From Balanoglossus misakiensis (Eukaryota; Hemichordata), in contig CM082591.2 of the NCBI GenBank assembly GCA_040954595.2, forward strand, positions 4,092,001-4,156,000: 64,000 nucleotides of DNA. Reading direction: 5' to 3'. How positions within the stretch are numbered: the first letter of the stretch is position 1; the number at the start of each line of letters is the position of its first letter. The notes beneath the pieces are model-generated. The model had not been told where the DNA came from. It saw only the letters and a program-made list of their open reading frames with translations, and did no database searches. Below, in pieces: positions 46,101 through 64,000 of the stretch. A program made the translations under genes and the position numbers.

Positions 46101-46631
46101 CGATCCCTCTTCGAGAGGTCGTGGAGAGACGCTACTTCGAAAATAAGTTCAATTTTCTATTTCCTGGCGATAGAGGTCGCTGGCACACCCATCGACTTCT
46201 GGAACCAAAAGTTTGAAAGTGACGTCATCGACGGCGTATCACCGCCCCGCTGCAGAGACGTGGTGGTGGCCAGCCTCACTCACCACTACGCTTCGTGGAC
46301 ACCAGCGGCTTTCCTGGAGCGCCTTCTTCATCTCAGACAAGCCATCGTTCGCCTGGAGGCGCGTTGTCCTGATGCCGTTGTTGTTATAAAGAGTTCAAAC
46401 CCCGGTGACCACGTGGATGAAAAATCCTACATTCACAGCAGTGACTGGACTTTGCACAATATTAACACTATGACAAGGGCGGCACTGGGAGGGGTGGGGG
46501 CTAGTTTTCTAGACGTATACGATATGTCTCTGGCCCATTTTTCGAAAAACACAATTCACATGCCGCCAGAAGTCATTCGACAAGAAGTCGACTTGCTTCT
46601 ATCATACATCTGCCCAAATTTTCCGACGTAG
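43157..46631 (+). CDS. NXPE family protein (neurexophilin and PC-esterase domain)
   Basis: Golgi/secretory-type protein with an N-terminal immunoglobulin-like neurexophilin domain and a C-terminal esterase/acyltransferase-like domain; vertebrate NXPE1 has been linked to sialic-acid O-acetylation. Proposed exons: 43157-43279, 43690-43888, 44622-45165, 45601-45653, 45850-46631, total 1701 nt, 566 aa, close to vertebrate NXPE lengths. Residues 29-40 form a hydrophobic signal anchor (VLCFVLGVVAG). Domain 1 shows EGELIEVIITTFDARGR, GGDFF, NGTYSVRF and LVHP. Domain 2 has the nucleophile motif FAGDSTSRQ and the distal Asp/His pair in DVYDMSLAH..TIHMPPEV. The exon 2 donor (C|GTACCT at 43888) and exon 3 acceptor (TTTCCAG|GG) were chosen because they alone restore phase and length; an alternative donor at 43830 would need another exon. 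Stop TAG 46629-46631. Confidence 0.82.
43410..43612. repeat. Dispersed ~62-bp repeat array (NXPE intron 1)
   Basis: Four degenerate units of the TGATGTACATTGTA / CAAAGTAAGAACCACATTGT type between NXPE exons 1 and 2. Confidence 0.85.
45225..45560. repeat. Dispersed element in NXPE intron 3 (partner 38745-39010)
   Basis: Shares ordered blocks with P450 D intron 1 and includes two to three units of the ~62-bp dispersed repeat (45275-45400) in the inverse orientation (TTGTTACTTTGTATTA). Confidence 0.65.
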
Positions 46632-49600
46632 AATGCACGACTTGAAATTACAACTGTTTTGTAAAACTTTCATTGAGAAGTTAATTTTGTCACCTAGAGT
46701 GCCTCATGCATGTTGGAACACGGTATTTCAGAGTGTCTATGTTCCACCAGTTGTCAAATACTTTTAGTACATACACCTGTTTCAGGAACGCCTATATTGT
46801 AACTGACCAATCGGAAGCGTCGAATGACAAGAATGCAAATTGGCCGAAACTGACGAATTTGAGTGCTCCATTACCATAGAGAACAATTTATCAATGTTTC
46901 ATAAGTAGCTGATACTCGACTTTTACATAAGATATGTTTCGTTAGAATGTAAATATATGTATCACCTGAAATGAACTAGAGGTGTACGCTACAAACGTGC
47001 GAGGACATACCTTCTACAACAGAACCTGCAACCGTCAACGTTGGTGGCGCTGTCACTGTGTCGATTTCATGCATAAACCTTGCTCTATCAACCAATGAAA
47101 GACGTGCGCGTTCAGAGAGCTGGTTACTATAGGGAGTGAAAAAGAAAATGTGGTTTATACAAAAACAAAAATACAGAAAAACTAGCTTGAAGTGACAGAT
47201 AGCAATAGTGGCCCAAATACATGGTGTCCCCATATGACCCTTAAACCCGTGATCGAAAGATCACGTGACAGGGATCCCTCGAAACATATGCGTGTTCCCA
47301 ACTTTGCGATGATCAAGTAAGAATTTAACAAACAGCGCCAGTCAACTCCAGTAAGACACGTGTCCACTACACATCATAAAACTTGAGTTGTCATTTTAAT
47401 GAAATGTTATCAATAAATATGTGCAAGGTCGCTGTCTTATTTAATATTTATTTACATACTTCACCCGCTGATATTAATACGCAGTGAATACTTTGCAGTT
47501 GTATTGAGAATACGCATTCGTATATCAAATATTCGCGAACTGTGCAGGCTGCGCTACGTTTACTTGAGACGATTTTGTGTATTAAAAGTGACAATATAAG
47601 TAAGATGCTGGTATAATTTTTTGTGGTTTCTGAACTACTTTAATGACCCCGGCAGAATACACAGCCGATGACGGGGTTATTAGGCGGGGCCTAGCTGTGA
47701 GTCTGACAGTGTTGACATTTATCCAAAGGTGTTGTGTTTGGAAGTCGGGATCGAGGCGCCCACGTTTTATTTCGATACGAAGGTAAGTTATGACCGATCG
47801 CATAGCTTTGATGACTTGATATTCGTATTTTCTTGGGGATTCGTAAACCGTAACACGCCGTGATCGATATGTACTGTCTGGTGGTATGTCAGTGTGATAA
47901 TCACTCGACTTAAAATTTACAGTGCAGTAGACGCATGTGCTGTACATAGCGATGATCGGTGCCTGTTTTCCGAGTTGCCAGTTCCTAAAATTGCTAGAAA
48001 CAAAACAAGTACGTTCGGCAATCGACGGAAAGGTGTGATTGGCTAGTTTGTTTACGAAACTGACACGATCGGTCGATCATGTTCATTTCCAAAGATGGCA
48101 CCGTCCACACGCGCAAGTGTGTATCAATGCAAACAGCTGATCGGTGCAGCTTAGTATTTCCGGTGACCGGCTTAAAACAGCTGCGTGGGGCACCGTCCGA
48201 CTTACATCCTCCCCAAACCGGCAAATCTTGCCTCTTTGAGCCGCGATTGCGGAAAATTAAATGGGCAATATGATCGTCTGGTACAGAACTGACCCGCTAA
48301 CACAGGCAGCTGCCTGTTTCACCCGAACAAAAGAGTGTAAATAGAGTATTGTGTCCCGCCTTTGTTATGCTTATGAGGTTTATCACACCACCTTCGCCCT
48401 ATAAATTTGTCATTGAGGAAATAATAAAATGTTACTCAGCAGGCTGTTTACCCGTTTCGACTCTTGATAACTTACAAGTAGCCCAAGTCAACAGACCCCA
48501 TCAAATTGAAAATTGCGACATTCAGGTCAGTGACCGTACATTTAATGAAAATCGCTGGACAAACTTGGCTTTGGGGTTTAGACACATGGTCAGGTGTGTG
48601 TCACACGTGACACCAGATTCATGTAAACACAGTAACAGTTACTGTGTCAGTTATTTGGAAATTAACCCTTTTGTGACCACACACACTGTGATATACATGC
48701 TGAAATATATTTATCGTTCTCTGACAGTTGGACAACTTTATCGGCACCGTTTCAGTTTAGTATTCCCAAGAACTAGATGGCAAGTGCATATGTACACACT
48801 GCATCATTCATTACGCCATCTGTTTCTGAGGAATACTGAATTGAAATCGTGTCAGATATATTGTTGTAGCTACACAGACAAAAAAATACAGGGAAAATAG
48901 ACAAGTGTTGGGGATACATTTCGTGATATGGGATGTTAATCAGAAACAGACAATAACCCTTTGACTTTATTATGGTGTATACTTGTGAACACTTTTGACC
49001 TTGAAACCCAAGCAACACAAACATAACAGAAATCTGTCAATCTTGAACCTCTTTGACAATCCAGTTTTTTGGCATACAAATATGATACAGATTTCATGTC
49101 TTCACAGTTTGGATTTTTAAAGAATGATATTTACAGAGTTTGGAGATCAAGGATTGTCTTAATAACTAGTCCTTACTATGTTCTAGTTTGTTGTTTTCCC
49201 TCAAAAAAGTGGTCCCATAGTCTCCTTTATATTACCATGGCATGTGCTTATTCAATAAACTGATTTCAAAGCGTAGGATCTCTGGAGGGAATAAAAATAT
49301 TTGTTGGCTCCAGGTGCTAATAACTTTTGCCATTGTATGCAGATTTTTCTGTTGTGTTTCAAGGCTGGAGAGGGACACCATCATAACAGCGACTTTTGTT
49401 TGGGAATTTTTGTTTAAGAGACAAAAGACAGGGATGGTTGTGACCTTTGAACTATCTTAGTAACCAGAAAGTGTATTTTGACAGTCATAAAAGGTTGTGT
49501 AGAAGACTGATCTGTCCGGATCAGATTTACAATCAACAAAGCCAAAACACCTAGCAACTGCAGAAGGCAAGGTCTGACTGGTTTCCATACCTCAAGCTGA

Positions 49601-50498
49601 CATTTAAAGTAACCTATGAAAGAACCTAGTGGTGTACATGTATCAAGGCTGTCTGTTCAATTGATTGCCTGCGTTCACAATGTGGTCAGATTGAAGTGAA
49701 AAGAAATTTGCCTTGAGGAGTCAGAGACTAAAAATAAACCACTGATGAATTGCCAGTGCAAGTTCAAGGTCTAGCCAGCAATGTCTAGTCTGGGGATTGA
49801 TTGGGAGAAAGGGAACTTGAGAAGCGTCTGGTGAAATCGGAACGGGTCTGCGTTAATTTGTGGAGTGTTTGCTTCCGTCTTGGGAATCTGAGCTGGCGGC
49901 ATTGTACTGACGTGGTTACAGGAAGACTTAGTGACGTGGGTTTCTCAGGTGCCAAGGACCTGTCATAGCTGTGTATGGTGTTGTCGGGACAGAGGTCACA
50001 TTGTAATGGTGGTGTTGTGACACCGTACTGTAAAAGAAGCTGTCTCAAAAATCAAAAATCTTAAACTTTTTGTCATATTTTTTCCCAAGACAACACGAGA
50101 TTATTCCCCCTTGAAATTGGAAATGAAAATTGGGGCTCGCCGTGAATTTTTTTTAGTGAGACAGCAAAATTGTCTCAGTTTTGAAATTCAAAATGGCTGC
50201 TGACAGTTCACAAGATTCTGAGGTGAAATCCTTCAATACACAAGAAGATATTGTGACAACAGGAAACTAACATGACATCATTCTTTGTCAACTGAGAAAG
50301 ATAGATGGGCCTATCCATCTTCAGAATAAAGACGTCCTGACCCCCCAGTATGTCGACTCCGTAATAATTAATAGCCATTAACCTGGGGTGTCTGATCTCG
50401 CTTCCCCCAGGTTGTAGTACCCGGCCTTTTTGGACACGCGCGTGCAACCCCACACACCCCTTGTTGATGCTTGGCTGCACCCATCACCTGATGCCACC
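46632..50498. other. Intergenic between NXPE and STK38-like genes
   Basis: No coding exon I can support. An acceptor-like CTTCCCCCAG at about 50400-50409 just upstream of the kinase start codon implies a separate 5' untranslated exon, perhaps in the GC-richer interval 47640-48300. A longer open frame at about 48349-48900 has no recognisable features and an AT-rich composition. Confidence 0.4.
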
Positions 50499-57180
<6,682 letters not shown>

Positions 57181-58899
57181 CTTCTTGCAAGGAAAAAGTA
57201 GACTTTCTGATCCTGCTCACCCCTCTCTCATCAGAGGAGTGGTCTGTTCCTAACGTAGGAGACTGTCGCTCGGGGAGGGTCCACTCGCTGATGGGGGGTG
57301 TATTGGTGGTGCTGTGGAGGGGTAGGGTAAAAAAGTCCACTTAGAGTGAACAAGCTGAAGTACAGTGCAGATGTACTGTCCTGTTGTGCTGCATAGACTT
57401 AGGGTTAGGGATTATGGTATTTAGGGTTAGGGATTATGACATCTCACCTGTAGTTGCAGGTCTTCAGCCAGAACCATTGTGAAAACTAGGTACCCTAGCG
57501 TATAAGCTTAACCCTGAGGTCTGTGCAGCATGGACAGTGTGTGAAATGTACCGAGTGCGTTTGGGACGGTACAGCAATCATTAAAATAGTCAACTCTTTC
57601 TGTTCAAATACAGGATACATTTGCAGTGCCTGTAGAATTTGTTGTGTGTTATTTCTTTTCCCCAGTGCTTATGTTTTGTCATTTGGGTAGGGCATCAAAG
57701 TCACTTGTACAGTTTCTGTTCCAGTGTGTGGTTTTCTTTTCATTGTGACGTGTCATTCTCCTTTATTTATTTTGTCAAAACTAGTTTTCAGAAGTCATGG
57801 TTGGGCTCTTTATAAAATTGAAAAAAGTTTCAAATGTGTGCTGATGATTACATATCTCTCAAATACGATTATTTCCTGAACCTGAGCCAAAGAGATACGT
57901 TTATAAAGGTATTATTATAATTTATTAGATGTTCAGTTTGGTTGTTAAAAAAGGCAAATACATGTATGTAGAAAATCTGAATGAACCTGCACACTGCAGG
58001 AAATATTTGGATCGGAAATTATTGCTTTATGTCAAGGGTCTAGTTTGCCGGTTGCCATGGATACATGTAAATGATATGCATTTGACGATCTGATTGGCTG
58101 TTGTTATGGAAATATGCAAACAGTTAATCTTAGTACTTATGTAGATCTGCTTGCAATACTAAAGGAGTGTTAATTTTACATTTGAGGGAAATTTTCACGA
58201 TGAGAATTTTTTTCGCGATATCAACAAAATGTGTCTGCCATTGCTTTTTGCAAACGCACGGATGGTGTGCATTCTTCTTGGGATAGTCGGAGGAAAAACT
58301 CCATCCCAAAGCCAAACCTGCCTGGTCTTTGCTTAGCCACTTTTTTGAATGTGCATAGACAGTAGCACTAGTTTAGACAAAGACTGTTTTTCAACAGAAC
58401 TGATGTATAGCAGTAAAAATGTACAATATAATCAGGACTATAGAAATTAGTCTTGCGGAATTTACAAAAAATCAACATAACGTAATCAGGGTGTCAAATT
58501 CGATAAATTATTTCTCTATTTGAAGAGGTTTTATTGTATATTCTAGTGTTTATCTGAAGTGGATGTCAGAGTTTGAAAGACTTGGCTGTTTGGTGTTTGC
58601 AGAACATATATATTTTTTTCTTTGTCAGTTGTTACTTGATCATGTTTTTTGAACAATTTGTTTTTTGACTACAATGTCTGATCACTGAAATTACCGATAC
58701 TTATCCAGTGGAGAAAGTACTTTCATGATGTGATCCTACCTCTTTCTAAATGGTGCGTTCCTGGTTCCTGAAGGGCCTCTGTGCCATGTTGGAATATGTA
58801 GGGGTGAAGGCATTTGGTGAATGCAAGCGTTGCTCTCATTATTCATGTAAATTCAACTTGTGCATGCTGCTAAGTGCTGTTCTGTCAGTTTATATCTGT

Positions 58900-58905
58900 A
58901 ATAAA
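58900..58905 (+). terminator. Poly(A) signal AATAAA, STK38 proximal
   Basis: Canonical hexamer in TGTAATAAAGTG, followed 15 bases later by an A-rich run. About 1.7 kb downstream of the STK38 stop. Confidence 0.5.
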
Positions 58906-59193
58906 GTGTACATAGATAAAAAAAAAACATCAAGCAGTGTTTCTTTTTTCCCCTCTCCAGATTACTGTAGAATAGACAGCTGTCTGTTCTTCAGTTCTTA
59001 TGCATGCATATGTGAAATCAAGATGGCCGCCATTATTTCAAATCAATTCAAGATGGCTGTCATCAATTCAAGATGGCCGCCATCATTTCCAATACATGCA
59101 AATTTAGGAGTTGTTCAGAATAATAATCAACTCCCATATTTGCCCATACGCACATGATGAAATTGCACCTGAAGCCATTCTATACCAACAGAC

Positions 59194-59199
59194 AATAAA
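59194..59199 (+). terminator. Poly(A) signal AATAAA, STK38 distal
   Basis: Canonical hexamer in GACAATAAAGCATTC, followed by a GT-containing stretch. Lies 35 bp left of a minus-strand AATAAA that could serve TMEM86. Confidence 0.45.
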
Positions 59200-60564
59200 G
59201 CATTCACAAGTGACAATAGCCTTTGCTGGCTAATTTATTGCAATTTCAATGACACTACTACAGAGCTGAAACGGGAGCCTACAGTATGACGATAAATCTT
59301 TCACCGATTGCATGTGATGCATTTAAATAACATGTCCACGAACATTGAATTAATACATAATAATGAAAATCTCATTTATGAATTACACAGAATGATTGCA
59401 TTATACAAAGTACTGAAATAGTGCATCGACAGTCAATAATATATAGACATTTCAGCTAAATTCACATTATTGTTCCAACCCCAAAATTGCATTGATAGGC
59501 AAGTTTCCTCAGAAATTTTAACTACCGCGTAGTACTCATAATTTAATATGTTTGACACTGTATTACACACGTACACAGCATTGCTACATTATTAAAAAAA
59601 TTGCATTGTATTTGTGCAAAGTTGAAAAAAATACACCCTGGTAACAGTAAATTAAACTGATGCGTAATTAATAACACTGGAAATCCATTGTTCAGCAGAG
59701 TACACATGCTAAAAATAAATTCACATCAGTCACAAAGATATTGAAACGTGGGGAAATTTAGACGGGTTTTAACCACATAATCCTTATCTGATATATGTAT
59801 TGCATTTGCATATACATAAAATATGACTAATATCAGCCAATACTTGGGAGAACCCTGTTATTTCAGCATCAACTCCAATACTCTTCTGACGATATTAGAG
59901 TTATTTTTGTTATAGTTTGTTGCATTGTTTTGTTTTGTATATTAACCGTGTCTGCTGCCATAATACACATTATCATTATATTTTTCATAAATAAAACGCT
60001 TGACGAAATTGTAAATGAGACCAGGCTGTGCATGGGAAATGCTTTAACAATCTGACATTTCATATCGCTGATATAACTGAAAATTATTGATAAATCCCTA
60101 GCATAATATATTAATTATTTACGTATTTCACAATCACTCTATGAAATCACACCATGAATTAAATATTGGTCAGTTGTAAAGAATGTAAATACATAGGTTG
60201 AAAAGAAGCAGCATTGTGCGTAACAGTGTGAGCACCCTAACATTCAATCAACAAATTTTGCAAATATAATTTCATTCCCAATTCTTATTTTTTTAATTCG
60301 AATTTTTACTCATGCAACTTACAGAAGTAGTACTATTCCAATGGTTTTAAGTTTCGCACGGTAATTAACCTGAAAGGTTAGATCAAGCAGAATAAGGTTT
60401 AAAGTTGACTGGAAGATTTGTCATGGGGGAGGGGGGGGGCACTCTCAGTGATAATGAGGGATCGTGAGATGATGGGGAGGAGGGGGAGTGTGTGTCTCGG
60501 ATCGTGAACAGAAACCTTGAGAACAAACTTTCAGTCTCTCTATCTAAGCTAAACTAACTTCATC

Positions 60565-61254
60565 CTATTCTGTCTTCTTGGCTAGCACCACCCCTGGGTA
60601 ATCGGTTACTGCCATGGTGATACCAAACTGAGCCAGATAGTAGGTCGTCATGACGACCATACTGCGATGAGGAACGTCATACAAGAACCTGTCGACTCCA
60701 ATGACGAAGTCCGAGATCAGGAAAGAAACGGAGCCAATCGCACACATCGACTGACCCCATGTCAGTTTCCCTTCCTGCAACTGACATCTAGCTAACGCCC
60801 TCCACGCCATGTAATAGATTAATAATATGTACAGCCCGATTAAGACGACGAATTTGTCCTCCAAACCGGGATACAGGTACGCGTACATAGCCGAACCACA
60901 GCTCAGACAGATGATTAGGATTAACGGCTTAAACGGTCGTAATCCGAACGTGATCCCGTAGATGATCTGGGCCACGGAGAAAGCTGCGAGGGCGTGGAGG
61001 AAAAGGGTCTTTTTGTAGACGAGGCAACAGTCCCCAACACCGGACACCAACAGGCCGAGCATGATCCCCACTGAGAACGAGGAAATCTTTCCGCTCGACC
61101 AAGAGTGGACCAAGACAAAAACAGCCAATGAGACAATCGGGAGGACTTTGATAACAACGGCTTCCAGTGATGGCGTTGCTAGGGAATCCTTAAGGGCAAA
61201 ATAGACAGTGACAGCCACGAAGAAGAATGACGATTTGATCATGTGATGCAGCAT
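60565..61254 (-). CDS. TMEM86A: Lysoplasmalogenase (TMEM86, YhhN family)
   Basis: Multi-pass membrane hydrolase that cleaves the vinyl-ether bond of lysoplasmalogens, in ER/endomembranes. A single coding exon of 690 nt, 229 aa (human TMEM86A 240, TMEM86B 226). The start is the ATG at 61254-61252, directly after an acceptor CTCGACAG; the open frame continues upstream into what I take as intron. A donor-like AAAGGTAGGT at about 61570-61580 (minus) marks a likely 5' untranslated exon. About eight hydrophobic segments are visible. The YhhN-type acidic positions are present in GVGDCCLV and FLISDFVIGVDRF, and the MGWRA-like motif reads MAWRAL. The C-terminus TYYLAQFGITMAVT matches the family STYYVAQ segment. 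Whether it is the A or B paralogue cannot be told; if this is an invertebrate the gene probably predates that split. Confidence 0.9.
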   Translation of the reverse strand: MLHHMIKSSFFFVAVTVYFALKDSLATPSLEAVVIKVLPIVSLAVFVLVHSWSSGKISSFSVGIMLGLLVSGVGDCCLVYKKTLFLHALAAFSVAQIIYGITFGLRPFKPLILIICLSCGSAMYAYLYPGLEDKFVVLIGLYILLIYYMAWRALARCQLQEGKLTWGQSMCAIGSVSFLISDFVIGVDRFLYDVPHRSMVVMTTYYLAQFGITMAVTDYPGVVLAKKTE

Positions 61255-62968
61255 CTGTCGAGATAGAAAAATGAACAATTATCAGAGCAGTAAGTAACCT
61301 TTGATATTTTCAGTACAATTCTTGTACCAACGACCCCCCCCCCCCCCCGGCCCATCACAGCGCGCCTATCAGACCTCGCAGACGGTGTGATAACTGTAAA
61401 ATACCTGACAAACTGTGTAGTCCCACACCGCATTCGTATGTCTAGAGATTTTTTTTCCCTTGGATCGGTGTGAATTTTATACCGACACGTTTCATTTTTG
61501 CCTGCCCATACACGTTAATAGTGCAAGTATATGATCGTGAATTTCAACCCAACTCCAAAGCCGCAGAATTTACACCTACCTTTAATGGCTAGGCATCCGA
61601 TCACGCAGCGAGATTACGAAGTGTGGTTTAATGAAAGACGGGTGCGGTAAAATTCTGCTCCACACGTTTCTTCGAGTTCAAGCTTCAGCAGTTGCCATGA
61701 AGACAATTATTTATGTTCACCTTTGACCTCCGTAATGGCTGCTCACATGACCAAAACATCTTTCACTAGTATGACCTGAGATGACCCCTGGCCAGCCACG
61801 GTCTCCGCTCATACTATTCACATGTTTTATCATCGGTTGCTCAAAGCGCTACCGCTCTCACGGTTTATGGCTAGGCTAGACTGACTCGTTGTTTTTTTTC
61901 TCTGGTAAACGACACACAGGAAACTGAACATCCATCAGTTAGGCAATGGCGCAAAACCCCTGTTAAAAGTTATCACTCGGTATGTAATGGCCACCGAGAA
62001 CACATGGGATCACATTCGGTGGCAGTTTCGAACGGTTTCTTTTGTTTCTCATCAACATTCTCTTCAGTAATTAATGTAGGGTTCACGGAGAATCTACCCA
62101 CCTACGGATATCCGGCTATTACACGATTCTTCGTCCCATATAGACGGCGTTTTGTACATTTATAGCGAGGATTCAAGTCTTCCGACACTACAGCCAGCTG
62201 GACTCATGACGTCACCTTCTCGCAACTTCACGTTCTTGAAAAAAATACTGGCCATGCAAATGTTTGCATGTAAATTTCATGAAATCAACATAATTTAACA
62301 CATACATGTTTATTTTAAATTTGAAAGTCAGAAAACGTGAAAAATGACTCAGTTTTGAGTAATGATGAACGACCAATTGCAACCTACAGACATCTGGTCC
62401 GGCAACAGAAGTCAGTAAAATGTTCAATAAAATGTTGATATGTCTACCGTATATATTGATGCAAGAAACCCCAATCCAAACAAAATTGGATAAAAAAATG
62501 ACAAAATTCACTTTTATTACAGCATGACTTAAAATTTTAATGAAACCAATGTAAGAGGCAAAGAGACCCGACAAAGTTTTGATAAACTTACTGAACATTT
62601 ACAAAAACAAATTTACGAAAATAAAGCATTTCAGAGTTTCATCTGGCAATATTACAAAAATACATACAGCACAAGAATACAAATGTTACAAAACAAACTT
62701 ACATACAGTACACTCATCAACTGACAATACAGAGCAATACAGTACAAAAATAATCCATACAGTGATTGCACATCAGGAAATATTGTGGCGGTGAAAATTC
62801 AACAATTGATTGAAAATAATATTTTTTTCTTTTATTCCATGAAAGTGCTGTCAATTGCAGCTTCAAAATTCCTGCATCTGATAATGCCACTGTAATTAAA
62901 AATAGATACAGCCCTCCCCATGTGTCTTATTTAGAACGTATCCTAGGCGTAGAAACTGGTCTGTTTAT
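61255..62968. other. Intergenic / 5' region of TMEM86 and 3' UTR of nucleobindin
   Basis: The left part should contain the TMEM86 promoter and non-coding exon (ending near 61580). The right part is nucleobindin 3' untranslated sequence, with candidate minus-strand AATAAA signals at 62831-62836, 62513-62518 and 62309-62314. A poly-C run lies at about 61335-61348. No coding exon seen. Confidence 0.45.
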
Positions 62969-63947
62969 CTAAGGCTGTGGTTGGTCTTGTCCGGGTTGTG
63001 CGGCCTGGGCTTGTATGTTGGCCGCTTGGTCCATCTGGACAATGTTTGCGTCTTCTGGTTTTTGTTGTTGTTGGAATTGTTGTTGCTGTTGCTGTTGCAC
63101 AGCTTGATGTGCTGCATCAAACTGCTGCTTCATCTCTTCCCGCTGCGCTTGTTGCTGCGCCTGCTGCAAGGCAGCCGCCTGCGCCGCCTCTTGCTGCGCT
63201 TGTTGTTGTGCGAGTTGCTGCTGGGCTTGCTGCTGCGCGTTGAGTTGCTGCTGGGCCTGTTGTTGCTGCTGCGCTTGCTGTTGCTGGGCTTGCTGCTGCA
63301 GCCGTAGTTGCTCCGCCTGCTGCTGTGCGCGCTGCTGCTCCGCCTGCCGTTGGGCGGCCTGTTGCTGCGCCTGTTCCAGGGCTATCTGTTGCGCCTGCTG
63401 TTGCTGTAAGTGCTGTTGTTGTCCCTGAAACTGTTGGCCCTGTGGGGGCTGGCCCTGCAGTTGCTGACCCGGTTGCTGCAGCCCTTGCTGCTGTCGCTGT
63501 ATCTCCTGCTGTTTGGCCGCTTGCATCTCGGCGACCCTGGCCGCAGCCTGCTGCTTCTTGACGGCGTTTCGCATTTTCTTCTGTTCCATCTCCTCCAGTT
63601 CTCTCTTGAACTCCGCCAAGTCTTCCTCAGTGAAAAGCTCCTGGTCAGCGAGGTCCTGCAAAGTGACCACAAAGACGCATGACATCATCATTTTTGTTGC
63701 ACACATCATCAATATGAGTGCACGTCTTGAGCACACCTACTGCAGTGCAAATCTATGTAGTTTCACCACCATGGGACAGACAATTCCAACACCACTAGCT
63801 CAACATATAAGCATTCCCCAAGAAAAATTATTTGGCACACTCGGGTATCTCACTTACTTCCCAACTTTCGTTGTTCTCAAATTCCTCGTCTTGTGTGGCA
63901 GCCATGAATTCTTTGAGGCTGATCATAAAGTCACCATCTTTATCGAC
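62969..63947 (-). CDS. NUCB: Nucleobindin, C-terminal exons (partial, continues past the window edge)
   Basis: Golgi/secretory-pathway calcium-binding protein; family members bind Ca2+ through two EF-hands and interact with G-alpha subunits. Two exons are in the window, joined in phase: 63858-63947 (30 codons) and 62969-63655 (228 codons plus TAG). The first carries a canonical EF-hand loop DKDGDFMISLKE followed by EFMAATQDEEFE and SWE, as in the second EF-hand region of NUCB1/2. The second begins DLADQELFTEEDLAEFK (compare the FFTEEEL segment of vertebrate NUCB2) and a charged coiled-coil region to about residue 55 of the exon. The remaining ~170 residues are dominated by Gln and Ala, ending GQDQPQP. 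Vertebrate nucleobindins have only a short Gln run, so the tail is much expanded. The 5' exons lie beyond 64000. Confidence 0.88.
63060..63500 (-). repeat. CAG/GCR-type coding repeat (Gln/Ala tract) in nucleobindin
   Basis: Imperfect CAG/CAA/GCG/GCC codon repetition read on the minus strand. It is mixed rather than pure CAG, with repeated short motifs such as QQAQQ and AQQQA. It keeps the frame open throughout and gives long spurious Leu/Cys frames on the other strand. Confidence 0.9.
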
Positions 63948-64000
63948 CTGGAAAAAGAATTCAAAACCTACTTTATAACCTGGTATTATGTCTGATCTGA

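Larger units (their letters stand above)
57181..60564. other. Convergent 3' regions of STK38 (plus) and TMEM86 (minus)
   Basis: STK38 has AATAAA signals at 58900-58905 and 59194-59199, the second about 2.0 kb past its stop. On the minus strand a candidate AATAAA (TTTATT on plus) is at 59234-59239, about 1.3 kb past the TMEM86 stop. The two 3' ends would therefore meet within about 40 bp. Three ATGGCCGCC-type motifs lie at 59019-59084. No further coding exon seen. Confidence 0.55.

Noticed and set aside
47582-47947. 121-codon minus-strand frame
   Set aside because: No recognisable motif; cannot be connected to neighbouring genes by phase.
48349-48900. 183-codon open frame upstream of STK38
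   Set aside because: No ATG at its start, AT-rich composition, no splice logic or family resemblance.
62977-63682. Leu-, Cys- and Ala-rich plus-strand frames at the right end
   Set aside because: Antisense of the nucleobindin Gln/Ala codons.

Overview
This is a stretch of an animal nuclear genome: AT-rich non-coding DNA, GC-richer exons, GT-AG introns of a few hundred bases to about 2 kb, and many tetranucleotide arrays and small foldback repeats. The genes suggest an invertebrate deuterostome, most likely a cephalochordate (amphioxus, Branchiostoma-like). They include a cytosolic dipeptidase, a melatonin-receptor-like GPCR, CYP27-like mitochondrial P450s, an NXPE protein, an NDR/STK38 kinase, a TMEM86 lysoplasmalogenase and nucleobindin. 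The species assignment is inference from gene content. Gene families were recognised by reading translated exons against remembered family sequences; no database was searched.

Layout, left to right. 1-4.9 kb: one unrecognised intronless 186-aa reading frame (minus) in otherwise non-coding DNA. 4.9-14.7 kb: a complete 13-exon CNDP2-type dipeptidase (minus, 476 aa). 18.4-19.9 kb: a two-exon class A GPCR (plus, 398 aa) split by a long (GTAT)n array. 23.4-42.1 kb: four intact 9-exon mitochondrial P450 genes. Two are on the minus strand (A, 23360-27370; B, 27904-32622) and two on the plus strand (C, 33576-37319; D, 38260-42099). B and C diverge from a shared region of about 950 bp. 43.2-46.6 kb: an NXPE-family gene (plus). 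50.5-57.2 kb: an STK38-like kinase (plus, 10 coding exons, 463 aa). 60.6-61.3 kb: TMEM86 (minus), convergent with STK38. 63.0 kb to the window edge: the 3' end of nucleobindin (minus) with an expanded Gln/Ala tail.

All exon joins were made by hand by matching GT-AG sites, codon phase and family alignment. For CNDP2, the four P450s and STK38 the joined lengths divide by three and give family-typical protein lengths, so I trust those models. The NXPE exon 2/3 junction is less certain. The four P450s share identical exon number and phases, so they arose by gene duplication. A and B are a young tandem pair that also share upstream DNA and intronic repeats. C carries Ala in place of the conserved I-helix Thr and is followed by a decayed copy of its own last exon. 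I see no defence island, CRISPR, integrated virus or operon-like system. The unusual content is the P450 cluster and the repeat elements that occupy its introns and those of neighbouring genes.
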